Assembly: GCF_014648855.1 (NCBI RefSeq)
Contig: NZ_BMRX01000006.1
Location: forward strand, 124,001 to 188,000
Length of the DNA stretch: 64,000 bases
From: Streptomyces parvulus
GTDB lineage: Bacteria; Actinomycetota; Actinomycetes; Streptomycetales; Streptomycetaceae
Direction: 5' to 3'
Position numbers and translations under genes: made by a program. Shown piece after piece: positions 1 through 7,872 of the stretch. The notes under the pieces are model-generated. The model was not told the DNA's origin. It did not search any database and saw only the letters and a program-made list of their open reading frames with translations. Each line of letters opens with the position of its first letter. Positions within the stretch are counted from its first letter, which is position 1.

Positions 1-324
1 CACCCGTACGCCGTCGTCGTCCAGGCACCGGCCGGTGGCCAGGTCGAAGCGCTGCTTGAGCAGCGGGGAGGCGACGAACGGTCGGCCCAGGTGGGTGCCG
101 GTCAGGCCGCGGGAGAGGACCGCGGCACCGGTGAACGGGTCCCTGTTGTCGATGGCGTACAGCCCGCCCTCCCGGTCGCGGAAGAGGGCCACCTGGCCGC
201 CGTCGGGCAGCAGGGCCGCCACGCCCCGGCCCGGGAGCAGGGCGTGGAGGCCGCAGGCGGTGAACCAGCCGTCCGTCAGCCGCAGCCGGACCTTCAGGCC
301 GGTCGTCTCGGGTGCCAGGGTCAT
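1..324 (-). CDS. nirD: Nitrite reductase small subunit NirD (3' end cut by window)
   Basis: Small subunit of the cytoplasmic assimilatory NAD(P)H nitrite reductase; it partners NirB in reducing nitrite to ammonium. The 108 visible codons start at an ATG that overlaps the nirB stop codon (ATGA), so translation is probably coupled. The segments VRLRLTDGWFTACGL, GGLYAIDNRDPFTGAAVLSRG (as shorter pieces) and HLGRPFVASPLLKQRFDL match the Rieske-like beta fold of NirD. The Cys/His cluster ligands of true Rieske proteins are missing, as is normal for NirD. Only a few C-terminal residues should be lost beyond base 1, since the family is about 105-120 residues long. Function is secure from sequence and neighbour. 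Confidence 0.9.
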   Translation of the reverse strand, partial: MTLAPETTGLKVRLRLTDGWFTACGLHALLPGRGVAALLPDGGQVALFRDREGGLYAIDNRDPFTGAAVLSRGLTGTHLGRPFVASPLLKQRFDLATGRCLDDDGVRV

Positions 325-2933
325 CGCCGGGTGCTTCCTTCCAGGAGGTCTTCTTCCGAGGGGCGCCGCACGCCGATGCTCAGCAGCGGCAGGTCGGGCT
401 TCATCTGGTCGCGCTCGGGGACGAAGCCCACGACCGGGTCCGGGGTGTCCGGCGCGTTCACGAAGGACACGAACCGGGCCAGCTTCTCGGGGTCGTTGAC
501 GGTCTCGGCCCACTCGTCGCGGTAGTGGGACACGTGGGCCCGCATCAGGGACTCCAGTTCGTCGCAGATGCCGAGCGAGTCGTGCACGACGACGTCCCGT
601 ACGTGGTCCAGGCCGCCGGGGAGGCGCTCCAGCCAGGTGGAGGTGCGCTCCAGTTTGTCGGCGGTGCGGATGTAGAACATCAGGAACCGGTCGATCAGCC
701 GGACCAGTTCGGCGTCGGACAGGTCCTGCGCCAGGAGGTCCGCGTGGCGCGGGGTGGCGCCGCCGTTGCCGCCGACGTAGAGGTTCCAGCCGTTGGAGGT
801 GGCGATCACGCCGAAGTCCTTCGACTGGGCCTCGGCGCACTCGCGGGCGCACCCGGAGACCGCCGACTTCAGCTTGTGCGGGGAGCGCAGGCCCCGGTAG
901 CGCAGCTCCAGGTCGATCGCCATCCGCACCGAGTCCTGGACGCCGTAGCGGCACCAGGTCTGCCCCACGCAGGACTTCACGGTGCGCAGCGACTTCCCGT
1001 ACGCGTGCCCGGACTCGAAGCCGGCGTCCACCAGCCGCGCCCAGATCACCGGCAGCTGCTCGACGCGGGCGCCGAACATGTCGATGCGCTGGCCGCCGGT
1101 GATCTTCGTGTAGAGCCCGAAGTCGCGGGCGATCTCGCCGATGACGATCAGCTTCTCCGGGGCGATCTCGCCGCCCGGGATGCGCGGGACGACGGAGTAC
1201 GAGCCGTTCTTCTGGAGGTTGGCCAGGAAGTGGTCGTTGGTGTCCTGGAGCGCGGCCTGCTCGCCCTCCAGGACGTAGCCGCTCGCCCCGATCGCCGGGG
1301 CCAGGGAGGCGATGATCGAGCCGACCGCCGGTTTGCAGACCTCGCAGCCGTCGCCGCCCCGCGCGCCCTCGCGGCCGTGCCCGTCGAGCAGCTCCCGGAA
1401 GGAGGTGACCCGCAGGGCGAGGACGATCTCGTACAGCTCCTCGCGGGTCTGCGCGAAGCAGCCGCACAGGCCCTTGTCGACCTCGACGCCGCTCGCCTCC
1501 AGCTGGGCGGTGACCAGTTGGCCGAGCACCTTGACGCAGGAGCCGCAGCCCGTACCCGCCTTGGTGCACTTCTTCACCTCGGGCACGGTCGTGCACGCGT
1601 GGTCGGTGACCGCGCCGCGGATGCTGCCCTTGGTGACGTTGTGGCAGGAGCAGATCACCGCGTCGTCGGGGAGCGCGGACGGACCCAGCTGGGCGGGGGC
1701 ACCGGCACCGGCGGGCAGCACCAGCGACTCGGGGGAGACCGGCGGGACCGAGCCGGTGAAGGCGCGCAGGGTGCCGTACGCCTCGGCGTCGCCGACCAGG
1801 ATGCCGCCGAGGAGCGTGCCGTCGCGGCCGACGACGAGCTTCTTGTACAGCCCCGCGCGGGAGTCGGAGTAGACGACGTCCAGGCAGTCCTCGGCGGTGC
1901 CGTGCGCGTCGCCGAAGGACGCCACGTCCACGCCGAGCAGCTTCAGCTTGGTGGACAGGTCGGCGCCCGTGAAGGAGGCCTCCTGGGCGGCGATCGTCGC
2001 GGCCGCCGTCTCGGCCTGCTCGTAGCCCGGCGCCACCAGCCCGTACACCCGCCCGTCGGCCGCCAGCGCGCACTCGCCGATCGCGAACACGCGCTCGTCG
2101 GTGACCGTGCGGCACCGCTCGTCGACGCTGATGCCGCCGCGCTCGCCGACGGTCAGTCCGCAGTCGCGGGCCAGTTGGTCGCGGGGACGGACACCGGCGC
2201 TGAACACCACCAGGTCGGTGGCGAGTTCGGAACCGTCGGACAGCCGCATCCCGGTGACGGCGCCGTCCGCGCCCGTCAGGATCTCCTGCGTGCCGACCCC
2301 CGTGTGCACGGACAGGCCCATGCCCTCGATCGTGCGCAGCAGAGCCGCGCCGCCGCCGTCGTCGACCTGGACCGGCATCAGGCGGGGCGCGAACTCCACG
2401 ATGTGCGAGGTGAGTCCGAGTCCCTTGAGCGCGCCGGCCGCCTCCAGGCCGAGCAGTCCGCCGCCCACCACCGCACCGGTCGTCGCGGACTTCGCGTACT
2501 CCTCGATGGCGAGCAGGTCCTCGATCGTCCGGTAGACGAAGCAGCCCTCGGCGTCCTTGCCGGGCACCGGCGGCACGAACGGGTAGGAGCCCGTCGCCAG
2601 GACCAGGACGTCGTAGCCGACGACGAGCCCGGAGCGGGCGGTCACCGTGCGGGCGGCCCGGTCGACGTTCTTGGCCGGATCACCGACGCGCAGCTCGATG
2701 CCGTGCTCCTCGATGAAGGCGAGGTCGGTCACCGACAGGTCCTCGGGGGTCCTGCCCGAGAAGTACGAGGTGAGCTGGACGCGGTCGTAGGCGGGGCGCG
2801 GCTCCTCGCACAGCACGACCACGCGGTGCGTGCCGGTCAGCCCGCGCTCGGCGAGGGCTTCGAGGAAGCGCTGGCCGACCATGCCGTGGCCGACGAGCAC
2901 GATCGTCGGGGGGTGCGCCGGGGTGGCGGTCAT
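321..2933 (-). CDS. nirB: Assimilatory nitrite reductase large subunit NirB
   Basis: Siroheme/[4Fe-4S] NAD(P)H nitrite reductase of 870 residues, reducing nitrite to ammonium. Order of parts: an FAD/NAD(P)-binding half (GHGMVGQRF near the N terminus, about residues 1-400), a BFD-type [2Fe-2S] region (CSCHNVTKG near 428, CTKAGTGCGSC), a second BFD-like segment (CGCFAQTREE ... CEVCKPAVG), a ferredoxin-like half-domain, and the siroheme/[4Fe-4S] domain with CVGQTWC near 654 and CARECAEA near 696 (the C-x5-C and C-x3-C ligands). The reading frame stays open far upstream, but ATG at 2933 fits the family start and overlaps the stop of the preceding flavoprotein by one base (TGATG). The operon runs flavoprotein-nirB-nirD. 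It needs siroheme, consistent with the chelatase gene at 13179. Confidence 0.95.
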   Translation of the reverse strand: MTATPAHPPTIVLVGHGMVGQRFLEALAERGLTGTHRVVVLCEEPRPAYDRVQLTSYFSGRTPEDLSVTDLAFIEEHGIELRVGDPAKNVDRAARTVTARSGLVVGYDVLVLATGSYPFVPPVPGKDAEGCFVYRTIEDLLAIEEYAKSATTGAVVGGGLLGLEAAGALKGLGLTSHIVEFAPRLMPVQVDDGGGAALLRTIEGMGLSVHTGVGTQEILTGADGAVTGMRLSDGSELATDLVVFSAGVRPRDQLARDCGLTVGERGGISVDERCRTVTDERVFAIGECALAADGRVYGLVAPGYEQAETAAATIAAQEASFTGADLSTKLKLLGVDVASFGDAHGTAEDCLDVVYSDSRAGLYKKLVVGRDGTLLGGILVGDAEAYGTLRAFTGSVPPVSPESLVLPAGAGAPAQLGPSALPDDAVICSCHNVTKGSIRGAVTDHACTTVPEVKKCTKAGTGCGSCVKVLGQLVTAQLEASGVEVDKGLCGCFAQTREELYEIVLALRVTSFRELLDGHGREGARGGDGCEVCKPAVGSIIASLAPAIGASGYVLEGEQAALQDTNDHFLANLQKNGSYSVVPRIPGGEIAPEKLIVIGEIARDFGLYTKITGGQRIDMFGARVEQLPVIWARLVDAGFESGHAYGKSLRTVKSCVGQTWCRYGVQDSVRMAIDLELRYRGLRSPHKLKSAVSGCARECAEAQSKDFGVIATSNGWNLYVGGNGGATPRHADLLAQDLSDAELVRLIDRFLMFYIRTADKLERTSTWLERLPGGLDHVRDVVVHDSLGICDELESLMRAHVSHYRDEWAETVNDPEKLARFVSFVNAPDTPDPVVGFVPERDQMKPDLPLLSIGVRRPSEEDLLEGSTRR

Positions 2934-4165
2934 CAGGAGCCTCCGTCGTGGGTGAGCAGGTGGAGCAGGGGGCCGCCGTCGGAGGGGAGCGGCTCCGCTC
3001 CCTCCCAGGCGCGGGCGAGCGCGCCGACGGTGCCGAGTTCGCCGACCAGGACCCCGCCGACCAGCCGGTCGTCGCGGACGACGACCTTGCGGTAGGTGCC
3101 CCGGGTGGCGTCGGCGAGCTGCACGACGTCGTCGCCGGGGAGGGGGTCGGTCTCGCCGAACGCGGCCAGGTCGAAGGGGCTGTCCGGCCCGAGGGGGCCG
3201 CCGGTCCCCGCGAGGGTGAGCCGGGTCAGGGAGCGGGTGCCGGTGTAGCGGGCGGTGCCGCCGGCCAGCAGCTCGGCCAGGGCGCCGGCCTGCTCCAGCG
3301 CGGGCGCGGCCAGCCCGTAGACGCGTCCCGCGTGCTCCGCGCAGTCGCCGACGGCGCGGATGTGCGGGTCGCAGGTGCGCAGTTCGTCGTCGACGAGGAC
3401 GCCCTCGCCGACGTCGAGGCCCGCCTCCCGCGCGAGGCCGGTGCGGGGCCGGACCCCGCAGGCGAGGACGACCAGGTCGGCGCCGAGGACGTACCCGTCG
3501 GCCAGCTCCACGGACCGCACCGCGCCGCCGGCGCAGCGCACGTCCCGCACCCGGCACTCGGTGTGCACCTCGACGCCGAGGCCCGCCAGGTGCCGCCGCA
3601 CGAGCGCGGAGGCCGCCGGGTCGAGCTGGCGTTCCATGAGCCGCTGCGCCTGCTGGGCGAGGACGACCTGGGCGCCGCGCACGGCCAGCGCGCGGGCGGC
3701 GGAGACCCCGAGCAGCCCGCCCCCGACGACGACCGCCCGCACCCCCGCCCGGACCGCCTTCGACAGGCCCAGGCAGTCGTCCATCGTCCGGAACGCGTGC
3801 ACGCCCTCGGGCAGCGCGCGGTCCGGGGTGAACAGGCCGCGCAGCGGCGGCAGCACGGCGTTGGAACCGGTGGCCAGGACCAGCGTGTCGTACGCGATCA
3901 CCGACCCGTCGGCGCACCGCACGGTCCGCCCGGCCCGGTCGATGCCGGTGACCCGGCCGCGCAGCAGGTCCGCGGGCGCGGGCAGGGTGACCGTCTCGGG
4001 GCCGTACCGTCCGGCCAGGACCTCGGCGAGCAGCACCCGGTTGTACGGCCGGTGCTCCTCGTCGCCGACCAGCAGCGCGGGCGTACCCAGCTCACCGAGC
4101 CGCCGGGCGAGCGCAACGCCCGCGAGTCCGGCGCCGATCACCACCACACGCGTATTCGAGGTCAT
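2933..4165 (-). CDS. NirB-like FAD/NAD(P)-dependent oxidoreductase
   Basis: Flavoprotein of 410 residues that resembles only the FAD/NAD(P) half of NirB. It has an N-terminal dinucleotide motif VVVIGAGLAGVALARRL, a second NAD-binding motif AVVVGGGLLGVSAARAL near residue 145 and the C-terminal ADGxxGDCAEHAGRVYG-like segment typical of pyridine nucleotide-disulfide oxidoreductases. It lacks the iron-sulfur and siroheme domains. It is first in the nir operon, stopping one base into the nirB start, so it probably passes NAD(P)H electrons into nitrate or nitrite reduction; NasA in this window has no reductase domain of its own and could be a partner. That partnership is inference. A GTAAC/GAAAC-rich element lies just upstream. 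Confidence 0.85.
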   Translation of the reverse strand: MTSNTRVVVIGAGLAGVALARRLGELGTPALLVGDEEHRPYNRVLLAEVLAGRYGPETVTLPAPADLLRGRVTGIDRAGRTVRCADGSVIAYDTLVLATGSNAVLPPLRGLFTPDRALPEGVHAFRTMDDCLGLSKAVRAGVRAVVVGGGLLGVSAARALAVRGAQVVLAQQAQRLMERQLDPAASALVRRHLAGLGVEVHTECRVRDVRCAGGAVRSVELADGYVLGADLVVLACGVRPRTGLAREAGLDVGEGVLVDDELRTCDPHIRAVGDCAEHAGRVYGLAAPALEQAGALAELLAGGTARYTGTRSLTRLTLAGTGGPLGPDSPFDLAAFGETDPLPGDDVVQLADATRGTYRKVVVRDDRLVGGVLVGELGTVGALARAWEGAEPLPSDGGPLLHLLTHDGGS

Positions 4166-4188
4166 GGCACCGAGCGTGCGGTGCCGGT

Positions 4189-4215
4189 GTTACCCGGTGG
4201 CATCACGTCTGTTTC
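4189..4215 (-). promoter_or_regulatory. GlnR-like nitrogen-control element upstream of the nir operon
   Basis: On the minus strand the sequence reads GAAAC, six bases, GATGC, six bases, GTAAC, the five/six-base spacing of GlnR boxes (gTnAc-n6-GaAAc). Two of the three five-mers fit well and the middle one poorly. The element sits about 25-50 bases upstream of the first nir gene. Regulation by GlnR is known for nirB in Streptomyces; its assignment to this site is inference. Confidence 0.45.
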
Positions 4216-4323
4216 CCGGGGGGAACGCTGCCCTCAGCGGGTGCGGGGGGTGGGTGTGAGGGCGCGGACGGTACGGGCGGGGCCCACGGCGACCGGCCGG
4301 TAACCTCAGAAGACCCTCATCTT

Positions 4324-4342
4324 GATGGACGGCACATCCATC
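4324..4342. promoter_or_regulatory. Palindrome upstream of the TauE/SafE gene
   Basis: Perfect six-base arms GATGGA and TCCATC separated by seven bases, ending about 20 bases before the permease ATG. Position and symmetry suggest an operator, but no regulator can be named from the sequence. Confidence 0.35.
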
Positions 4343-4362
4343 TCGTCCCTAGGGTCGCGATC

Positions 4363-5145
4363 ATGCCCGACATATCGCTGACCACGCTCGTCCTGCTCTG
4401 CCTCGCCGCCCTCGCGGCCGGCTGGATCGACGCGGTGGTCGGCGGCGGCGGCCTCCTGCTCCTGCCGGCCCTGCTGCTCGGCCTGCCCGCCGGCACCCCC
4501 GCCGCGCACGCGCTGGGCACCAACAAGGCGGTCGCCATCGTCGGCACCACGGGCGCGGCGGTGACGTACGCCCGCAAGGCCCCGGTGGACGTCCGCACCG
4601 CCGTCCGGATCGGCCTGGCGGCGCTCGCGGGCTCGTCCGGCGGGGCCTTCTTCGCGGCCGGGATGAGCACCGAGGTGCTGAAGCCGGTCATCATGGTGGT
4701 GCTGCTCGCCGTCGCCGCCTTCGTGATCTTCCGCCCGGCCTTCGGTACGGCACCCGCGACCGGCCCGGCCACCCGCCGCCAGATCCTCGCCGCGATCGGC
4801 CTCGCGGGCGTCGGCATCGGCTTCTACGACGGCCTGGTCGGCCCCGGCACCGGCACGTTCCTGGTCCTGGCCCTCACCGCCCTGCTCCACCTGGACCTGG
4901 TCACCGCCTCGGCCACCGCCAAGATCGTCAACTGCTGCACCAACGCGGGCGCCCTCGCCACGTTCGCCTGGCAGGGGGCGGTCCTGTGGCAGCTGGCCGC
5001 GCTGATGGCTGTCTTCAACCTGGCGGGCGGCATGTTCGGCGCCCACACGGCGCTGAAGAAGGGCAGCGGCTTCGTGCGGGTCGTGCTGCTGACGGTGGTG
5101 TTCGCGCTGGTGGCGAATCTGGCGTACGAGCAGTGGGTGGCCTGA
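4363..5145 (+). CDS. TauE/SafE-family sulfite/sulfonate exporter-like permease
   Basis: Integral membrane protein of 260 residues with about eight hydrophobic segments. The N-terminal AGWIDAVVGGGGLLLLPALL and the internal repeat-like GFYDGLVGPGTGTFLVLALT are the two hallmark glycine-rich motifs of the TauE/SafE (YfcA) family, which moves sulfite, sulfoacetate or related small anions. The motif HALGTNKAVAIVGTTGA after the first repeat is also typical. The exact substrate cannot be read from sequence. The gene stands alone between divergent nir genes and an HxlR regulator on the same strand; a palindrome lies just upstream. Confidence 0.88.
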   Translation: MPDISLTTLVLLCLAALAAGWIDAVVGGGGLLLLPALLLGLPAGTPAAHALGTNKAVAIVGTTGAAVTYARKAPVDVRTAVRIGLAALAGSSGGAFFAAGMSTEVLKPVIMVVLLAVAAFVIFRPAFGTAPATGPATRRQILAAIGLAGVGIGFYDGLVGPGTGTFLVLALTALLHLDLVTASATAKIVNCCTNAGALATFAWQGAVLWQLAALMAVFNLAGGMFGAHTALKKGSGFVRVVLLTVVFALVANLAYEQWVA

Positions 5146-5150
5146 GGCCT

Positions 5151-5175
5151 GTCGTTTGGATCAGGCCGGCTGATC
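5151..5175. repeat. Possible dispersed intergenic repeat containing an inverted repeat
   Basis: Just after the permease stop lies GTCGTTTGGATCAG followed by GCCGG and CTGATC, giving perfect six-base arms GATCAG/CTGATC. A similar CCTGTCGTTTGGATCA string is, from memory, common between Streptomyces genes, often at gene ends, so this may be a terminator-like dispersed element. No second copy was found in this window. Confidence 0.3.
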
Positions 5176-5308
5176 GGTGGGGGGAATAGCGTCAGCGGTC
5201 GGGTTGTCGGTCATGGGGACAAGCCTCTTCCGGGAGACGGGCCCGCTCAAGTACGTGGGTTGCCCCCGGGGGAAGCACGCGGGTCGGTGGACGAACGGGG
5301 TGACGGGG

Positions 5309-5701
5309 ATGGGCACGGCACGGCGGCCGGGGGCGTACGTGTGCGGCGTCGACGCGGCGATGGACGTGGTCGGCGGGAAGTGGAAGGTGCTGATCCTCTG
5401 GGCGCTCGGCGAGCGCGTCCGCCGCTTCGGCGCCCTGCGCCGGGAGCTGCCCGGCGTCACGGAGAAGGTCCTCGCCGCCCAGCTGCGGGAGCTGGAGGCC
5501 GACGGCATCGTGCACCGCGAGGAGTACCCGGAGGTGCCGCCGCGGGTCGAGTACTCGCTCACCGCGCGGGGCGTCGCCCTCAACGAGGCGCTGGCGCCGC
5601 TCGGCAGGTGGGGCAGGGACCACGTCCTGGACGACGGCTCACCGGCCGCCGGTCAGGTGCGCGAAGACGACGACGTTCCCCTGGTAGCCGGTACTGCGTG
5701 A
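5309..5701 (+). CDS. HxlR-family winged-helix transcriptional regulator
   Basis: DNA-binding regulator of 130 residues from ATG at 5309. The core CGVDAAMDVVGGKWKVLILWAL is the diagnostic HxlR start, followed by RRFGALRRELPGVTEKVLAAQL (in pieces, the recognition helix region) and VPPRVEYSLTARG in the wing. The frame is open further upstream (from 5177), but ATG at 5309 gives a family-like N terminus and follows a purine-rich stretch. The last 63 bases overlap the 3' end of the convergent sortase gene, so part of the C-terminal tail is encoded antisense to sortase codons. Its target is unknown; the upstream permease is the nearest candidate. Confidence 0.85.
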   Translation: MGTARRPGAYVCGVDAAMDVVGGKWKVLILWALGERVRRFGALRRELPGVTEKVLAAQLRELEADGIVHREEYPEVPPRVEYSLTARGVALNEALAPLGRWGRDHVLDDGSPAAGQVREDDDVPLVAGTA

Positions 5702-6268
5702 GTAGCCGCCGCCGCAGGTGATGACCCGCAGCTCGGGCCGGTGCGCGGCGCCGTACACCTTCGCGTCGGGGAAGTCGTCGGCGGCGTAGACCTCCACCGC
5801 GTCCACCGTGAAGAGCGCGACGCCCCCGTCCCGCCGGTCGACCTCGATGGCGGCGCCCTTCTTCAGGGCGCCGAGCCGGTAGAAGACGGCGGGACCCTCG
5901 GCGTTGTCGACGTGCCCGGCGACGATCGCGGTGCCGGTCTCGCCCGGGGTGGTGCCGGCCTCGTACCAGCCGGCGAGGTTCTTCTTCTCGGCGGGCGGCA
6001 CGTCCAGGCTGCCCGAGGGCGTCAGCCCCAGCCCCGTCATGGGCGCGTCCACCTCGATCGCCGGGATGCGGATCCGGTCCGGCGGGGAGGGCGGCAGCGC
6101 CGGCGCGGCGGGCGGCTCCTGGGCGCCGTGCCCGGTGCCGGAGGCGGCCTGCGCGGCCGACGGCTGCGGCGGGGCCTCGCTCCCGGTGCCGCCGGCCAGC
6201 AGCCATGCCCCGGAGCAGAGCGCGACCGCGGTGACCGCGGCTATCGCGGTATTGCCGACCCTGCGCAT
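5639..6268 (-). CDS. Class F sortase
   Basis: Membrane-anchored extracellular transpeptidase of 209 residues. It has an N-terminal hydrophobic anchor (AIAAVTAVALCSGAWLLAG), a Pro/Ala-rich linker, and a sortase domain with catalytic His in VAGHVDN, catalytic Cys in RVITCGG and Arg in GYSRSTGYQGN, followed by VVVFAHL. ATG at 6268 is the only start giving a proper anchor; upstream codons in the frame are arginine/proline-rich non-protein. The gene directly upstream on the same strand encodes a secreted protein with a C-terminal membrane tail, the expected partner type. The 3' end overlaps the HxlR gene by 63 bases. Class F sortases lack a settled sorting motif in Streptomyces. Confidence 0.9.
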   Translation of the reverse strand: MRRVGNTAIAAVTAVALCSGAWLLAGGTGSEAPPQPSAAQAASGTGHGAQEPPAAPALPPSPPDRIRIPAIEVDAPMTGLGLTPSGSLDVPPAEKKNLAGWYEAGTTPGETGTAIVAGHVDNAEGPAVFYRLGALKKGAAIEVDRRDGGVALFTVDAVEVYAADDFPDAKVYGAAHRPELRVITCGGGYSRSTGYQGNVVVFAHLTGGR

Positions 6269-6389
6269 GACATCCCCTCTCCAGACGGGCCCTCGGGGTG
6301 GCCCCGGCCCCCTCCGGGCCGCGAGGGGCGTCGGACCCGGAGGGGGCGGGGAAGTGCGGTACCGGCGGACGGGCAGCGGAGGGTGCCCG

Positions 6390-6923
6390 TCAGATCCCGT
6401 CGCCTCTCGCCCGGCGATGCAGGAGCCAGGTACCGCCCGCGGCGGCGACGGCGAGAGCCGCCACGCCGGCCGCGGTCTGCACGGGGTCGGGGCCAAGAGC
6501 GCCGCCGACCCCCGTCTTGACGCTTCCTCTGGGGTACACCTGCTCGTCGGCCGGGGTCAGCGTGACCACCAGGTCACCCGTCACCCGCCGCTCGTCGTCC
6601 CCGCAGGTCGCGACGATCTCGTAGGTGCCGGGCTGCGCGCTCGGCGGCACCTCGAAGTGGCCGGCCGCCTCCCCGTCGCCCGTCCCCGGCGCCAGCGGGA
6701 ACGTGCCGGCGCCGACCGCGCCGGCGTCACCGGCCGCCGAACCGCCCTCGCCGCACGACGCCGTGGTCACCATGGCCCGCTCGCCCGGCACGACCGAGGT
6801 CGGGTACACCTCCAGCCCGCCGGTCGCCGCGGCCTCCCCGTCGTACGCGGTCGCCGGGCAGGCGAGGCCGACGGCCGCGACGGCGAGCGCGGTACCGGTC
6901 AGCAGGCGGGCGGTACGTCGCAT
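6390..6923 (-). CDS. Secreted protein with C-terminal transmembrane tail, likely sortase partner
   Basis: Exported protein of 177 residues. ATG at 6923 follows AAAGGAG and begins a clear signal peptide (LLTGTALAVAAVGLACPATA). The mature part contains two cysteines in an Ig-like beta region (TTASCGEGG ... EIVATCGDDERRV) and ends in a hydrophobic helix (AAGVAALAVAAAGGTWLL) plus a basic tail HRRARGDG. That layout is a cell-wall sorting signal, but no LPxTG or LAxTG is present; the segment YPRGSVKTGVGG lies where the motif would be. It is followed 121 bases downstream by a class F sortase gene on the same strand. Biological role unknown. Confidence 0.75.
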   Translation of the reverse strand: MRRTARLLTGTALAVAAVGLACPATAYDGEAAATGGLEVYPTSVVPGERAMVTTASCGEGGSAAGDAGAVGAGTFPLAPGTGDGEAAGHFEVPPSAQPGTYEIVATCGDDERRVTGDLVVTLTPADEQVYPRGSVKTGVGGALGPDPVQTAAGVAALAVAAAGGTWLLHRRARGDGI

Positions 6924-7178
6924 CGGTGCTCCTTTGAGCTCTTCGGTGGCCCCTGCCCTACCGAGGAAAGTGCCAGCGGCGGCGCCCCGCTCCCCGAGCG
7001 TGCGGCCGGGATTGGGATGAACGGGTGTCACCGGCCCGCCGGTCGGCACCGCGCGTGACTCCGTTTCAGCAGGTCACGGGGGAGTGCCGGGCGAGCGGGG
7101 GAAAAGATCCGGAAGGGCGCGGGAGCCGCGTGTGAACGGGTGAGGGGTGCCGCCGAACGGGCCCGCCGACAGCGGTGC

Positions 7179-7206
7179 TTGACCTCAAGTTTGGTCGAGG
7201 TACCAG
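7179..7206 (+). promoter_or_regulatory. MerR/SoxR-type promoter element of the FMN reductase gene
   Basis: TTGACC followed by CTCAAGTTTGGTCGAGG forms an imperfect inverted repeat (CCTC.A ... T.GAGG) that overlaps the -35 region, with TACCAG as a possible -10. This resembles the CCTCAAGTTAACTTGAGG box used by SoxR and other MerR-family activators. The ATG follows within about 10 bases and no ribosome site is visible, so the transcript may be leaderless. Confidence 0.5.
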
Positions 7207-7216
7207 GCTGGCCCGT

Positions 7217-7804
7217 ATGAACACGACGACCGCCCCGCTGCGGGTGACCCTCCTCGTCGGCAGCAACCGCCACGGCCGCTTCGGCCCCGTGGTCGCCGAC
7301 TGGCTCCTGGGCCACCTCCGGGCCCACGACGACCTGGTGCCGGAGGTCGTCGACGTGGCCGCGGCCGACCTGCCCACCACGTTCGCCCCCACCCCGGAGG
7401 CGAAGGCCGCGCTGGCCGGCATCACTCCGAAGCTCGCGGGCGCCGACGCCTTCGTGGTCCTCACGCCCGAGTACAACCACTCCTTCCCGGCGGGCCTGAA
7501 GAACGTCGTCGACTGGCACTTCACCGAGTGGCGGGCCAAGCCGGTCGGCCTCGTCTCGTACGGCGGCCTGTCCGGCGGCCTGCGCGCCGCGGAGCACCTG
7601 CGCCAGGTCTTCGCCGAACTGCACGCCGTCACCGTCCGCGACACCGTCTCCTTCCACAACGCGGGCGCGTCCTTCGACGACGAGGGCAGGCTCCGGGACC
7701 CGGCGGGGCCGGACGCCGCCGCCAAGACGATGCTCGACCAGCTCGTGTGGTGGGGACGCGCCCTGCGCGAGGCGAAGGAGAAGCGGCCCTACGACGACAT
7801 CTGA
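7217..7804 (+). CDS. NADPH-dependent FMN reductase family protein
   Basis: Flavodoxin-like cytoplasmic flavoprotein of 195 residues. LLVGSNRHGRFGPVVADWLL is the phosphate-binding loop of NADPH-dependent FMN/azoreductases, and VLTPEYNHSFPAGLKNVVDW is the signature PEYN segment; SYGGLSGGLRAAEHLRQV completes the FMN site. The reaction is reduction of FMN, quinones or similar acceptors with NADPH. The ATG at 7217 was chosen because it gives the typical N terminus. A MerR/SoxR-like promoter suggests induction by redox-active compounds. The gene stands alone and ends at a strong hairpin shared with the convergent protease gene. Confidence 0.9.
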   Translation: MNTTTAPLRVTLLVGSNRHGRFGPVVADWLLGHLRAHDDLVPEVVDVAAADLPTTFAPTPEAKAALAGITPKLAGADAFVVLTPEYNHSFPAGLKNVVDWHFTEWRAKPVGLVSYGGLSGGLRAAEHLRQVFAELHAVTVRDTVSFHNAGASFDDEGRLRDPAGPDAAAKTMLDQLVWWGRALREAKEKRPYDDI

Positions 7805-7815
7805 GAACGCGCGGC

Positions 7816-7850
7816 GCCGCCCCGGGTCCCGCGACGGAACCCGGGGCGGC
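7816..7850. terminator. Bidirectional hairpin between FMN reductase and M4 protease genes
   Basis: Perfect 12-base arms GCCGCCCCGGGT and ACCCGGGGCGGC with an 11-base loop, placed between convergent genes that end at 7804 and 7873. No T-run, as usual in Streptomyces. Confidence 0.8.
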
Positions 7851-7872
7851 CCACACCGTGTGCGCGCCGTGC

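Noticed and set aside
312..3095. Long plus-strand open frame opposite nirB
   Set aside because: It has no recognisable domain and mirrors nirB codon bias; the minus-strand protein carries all nitrite reductase motifs.
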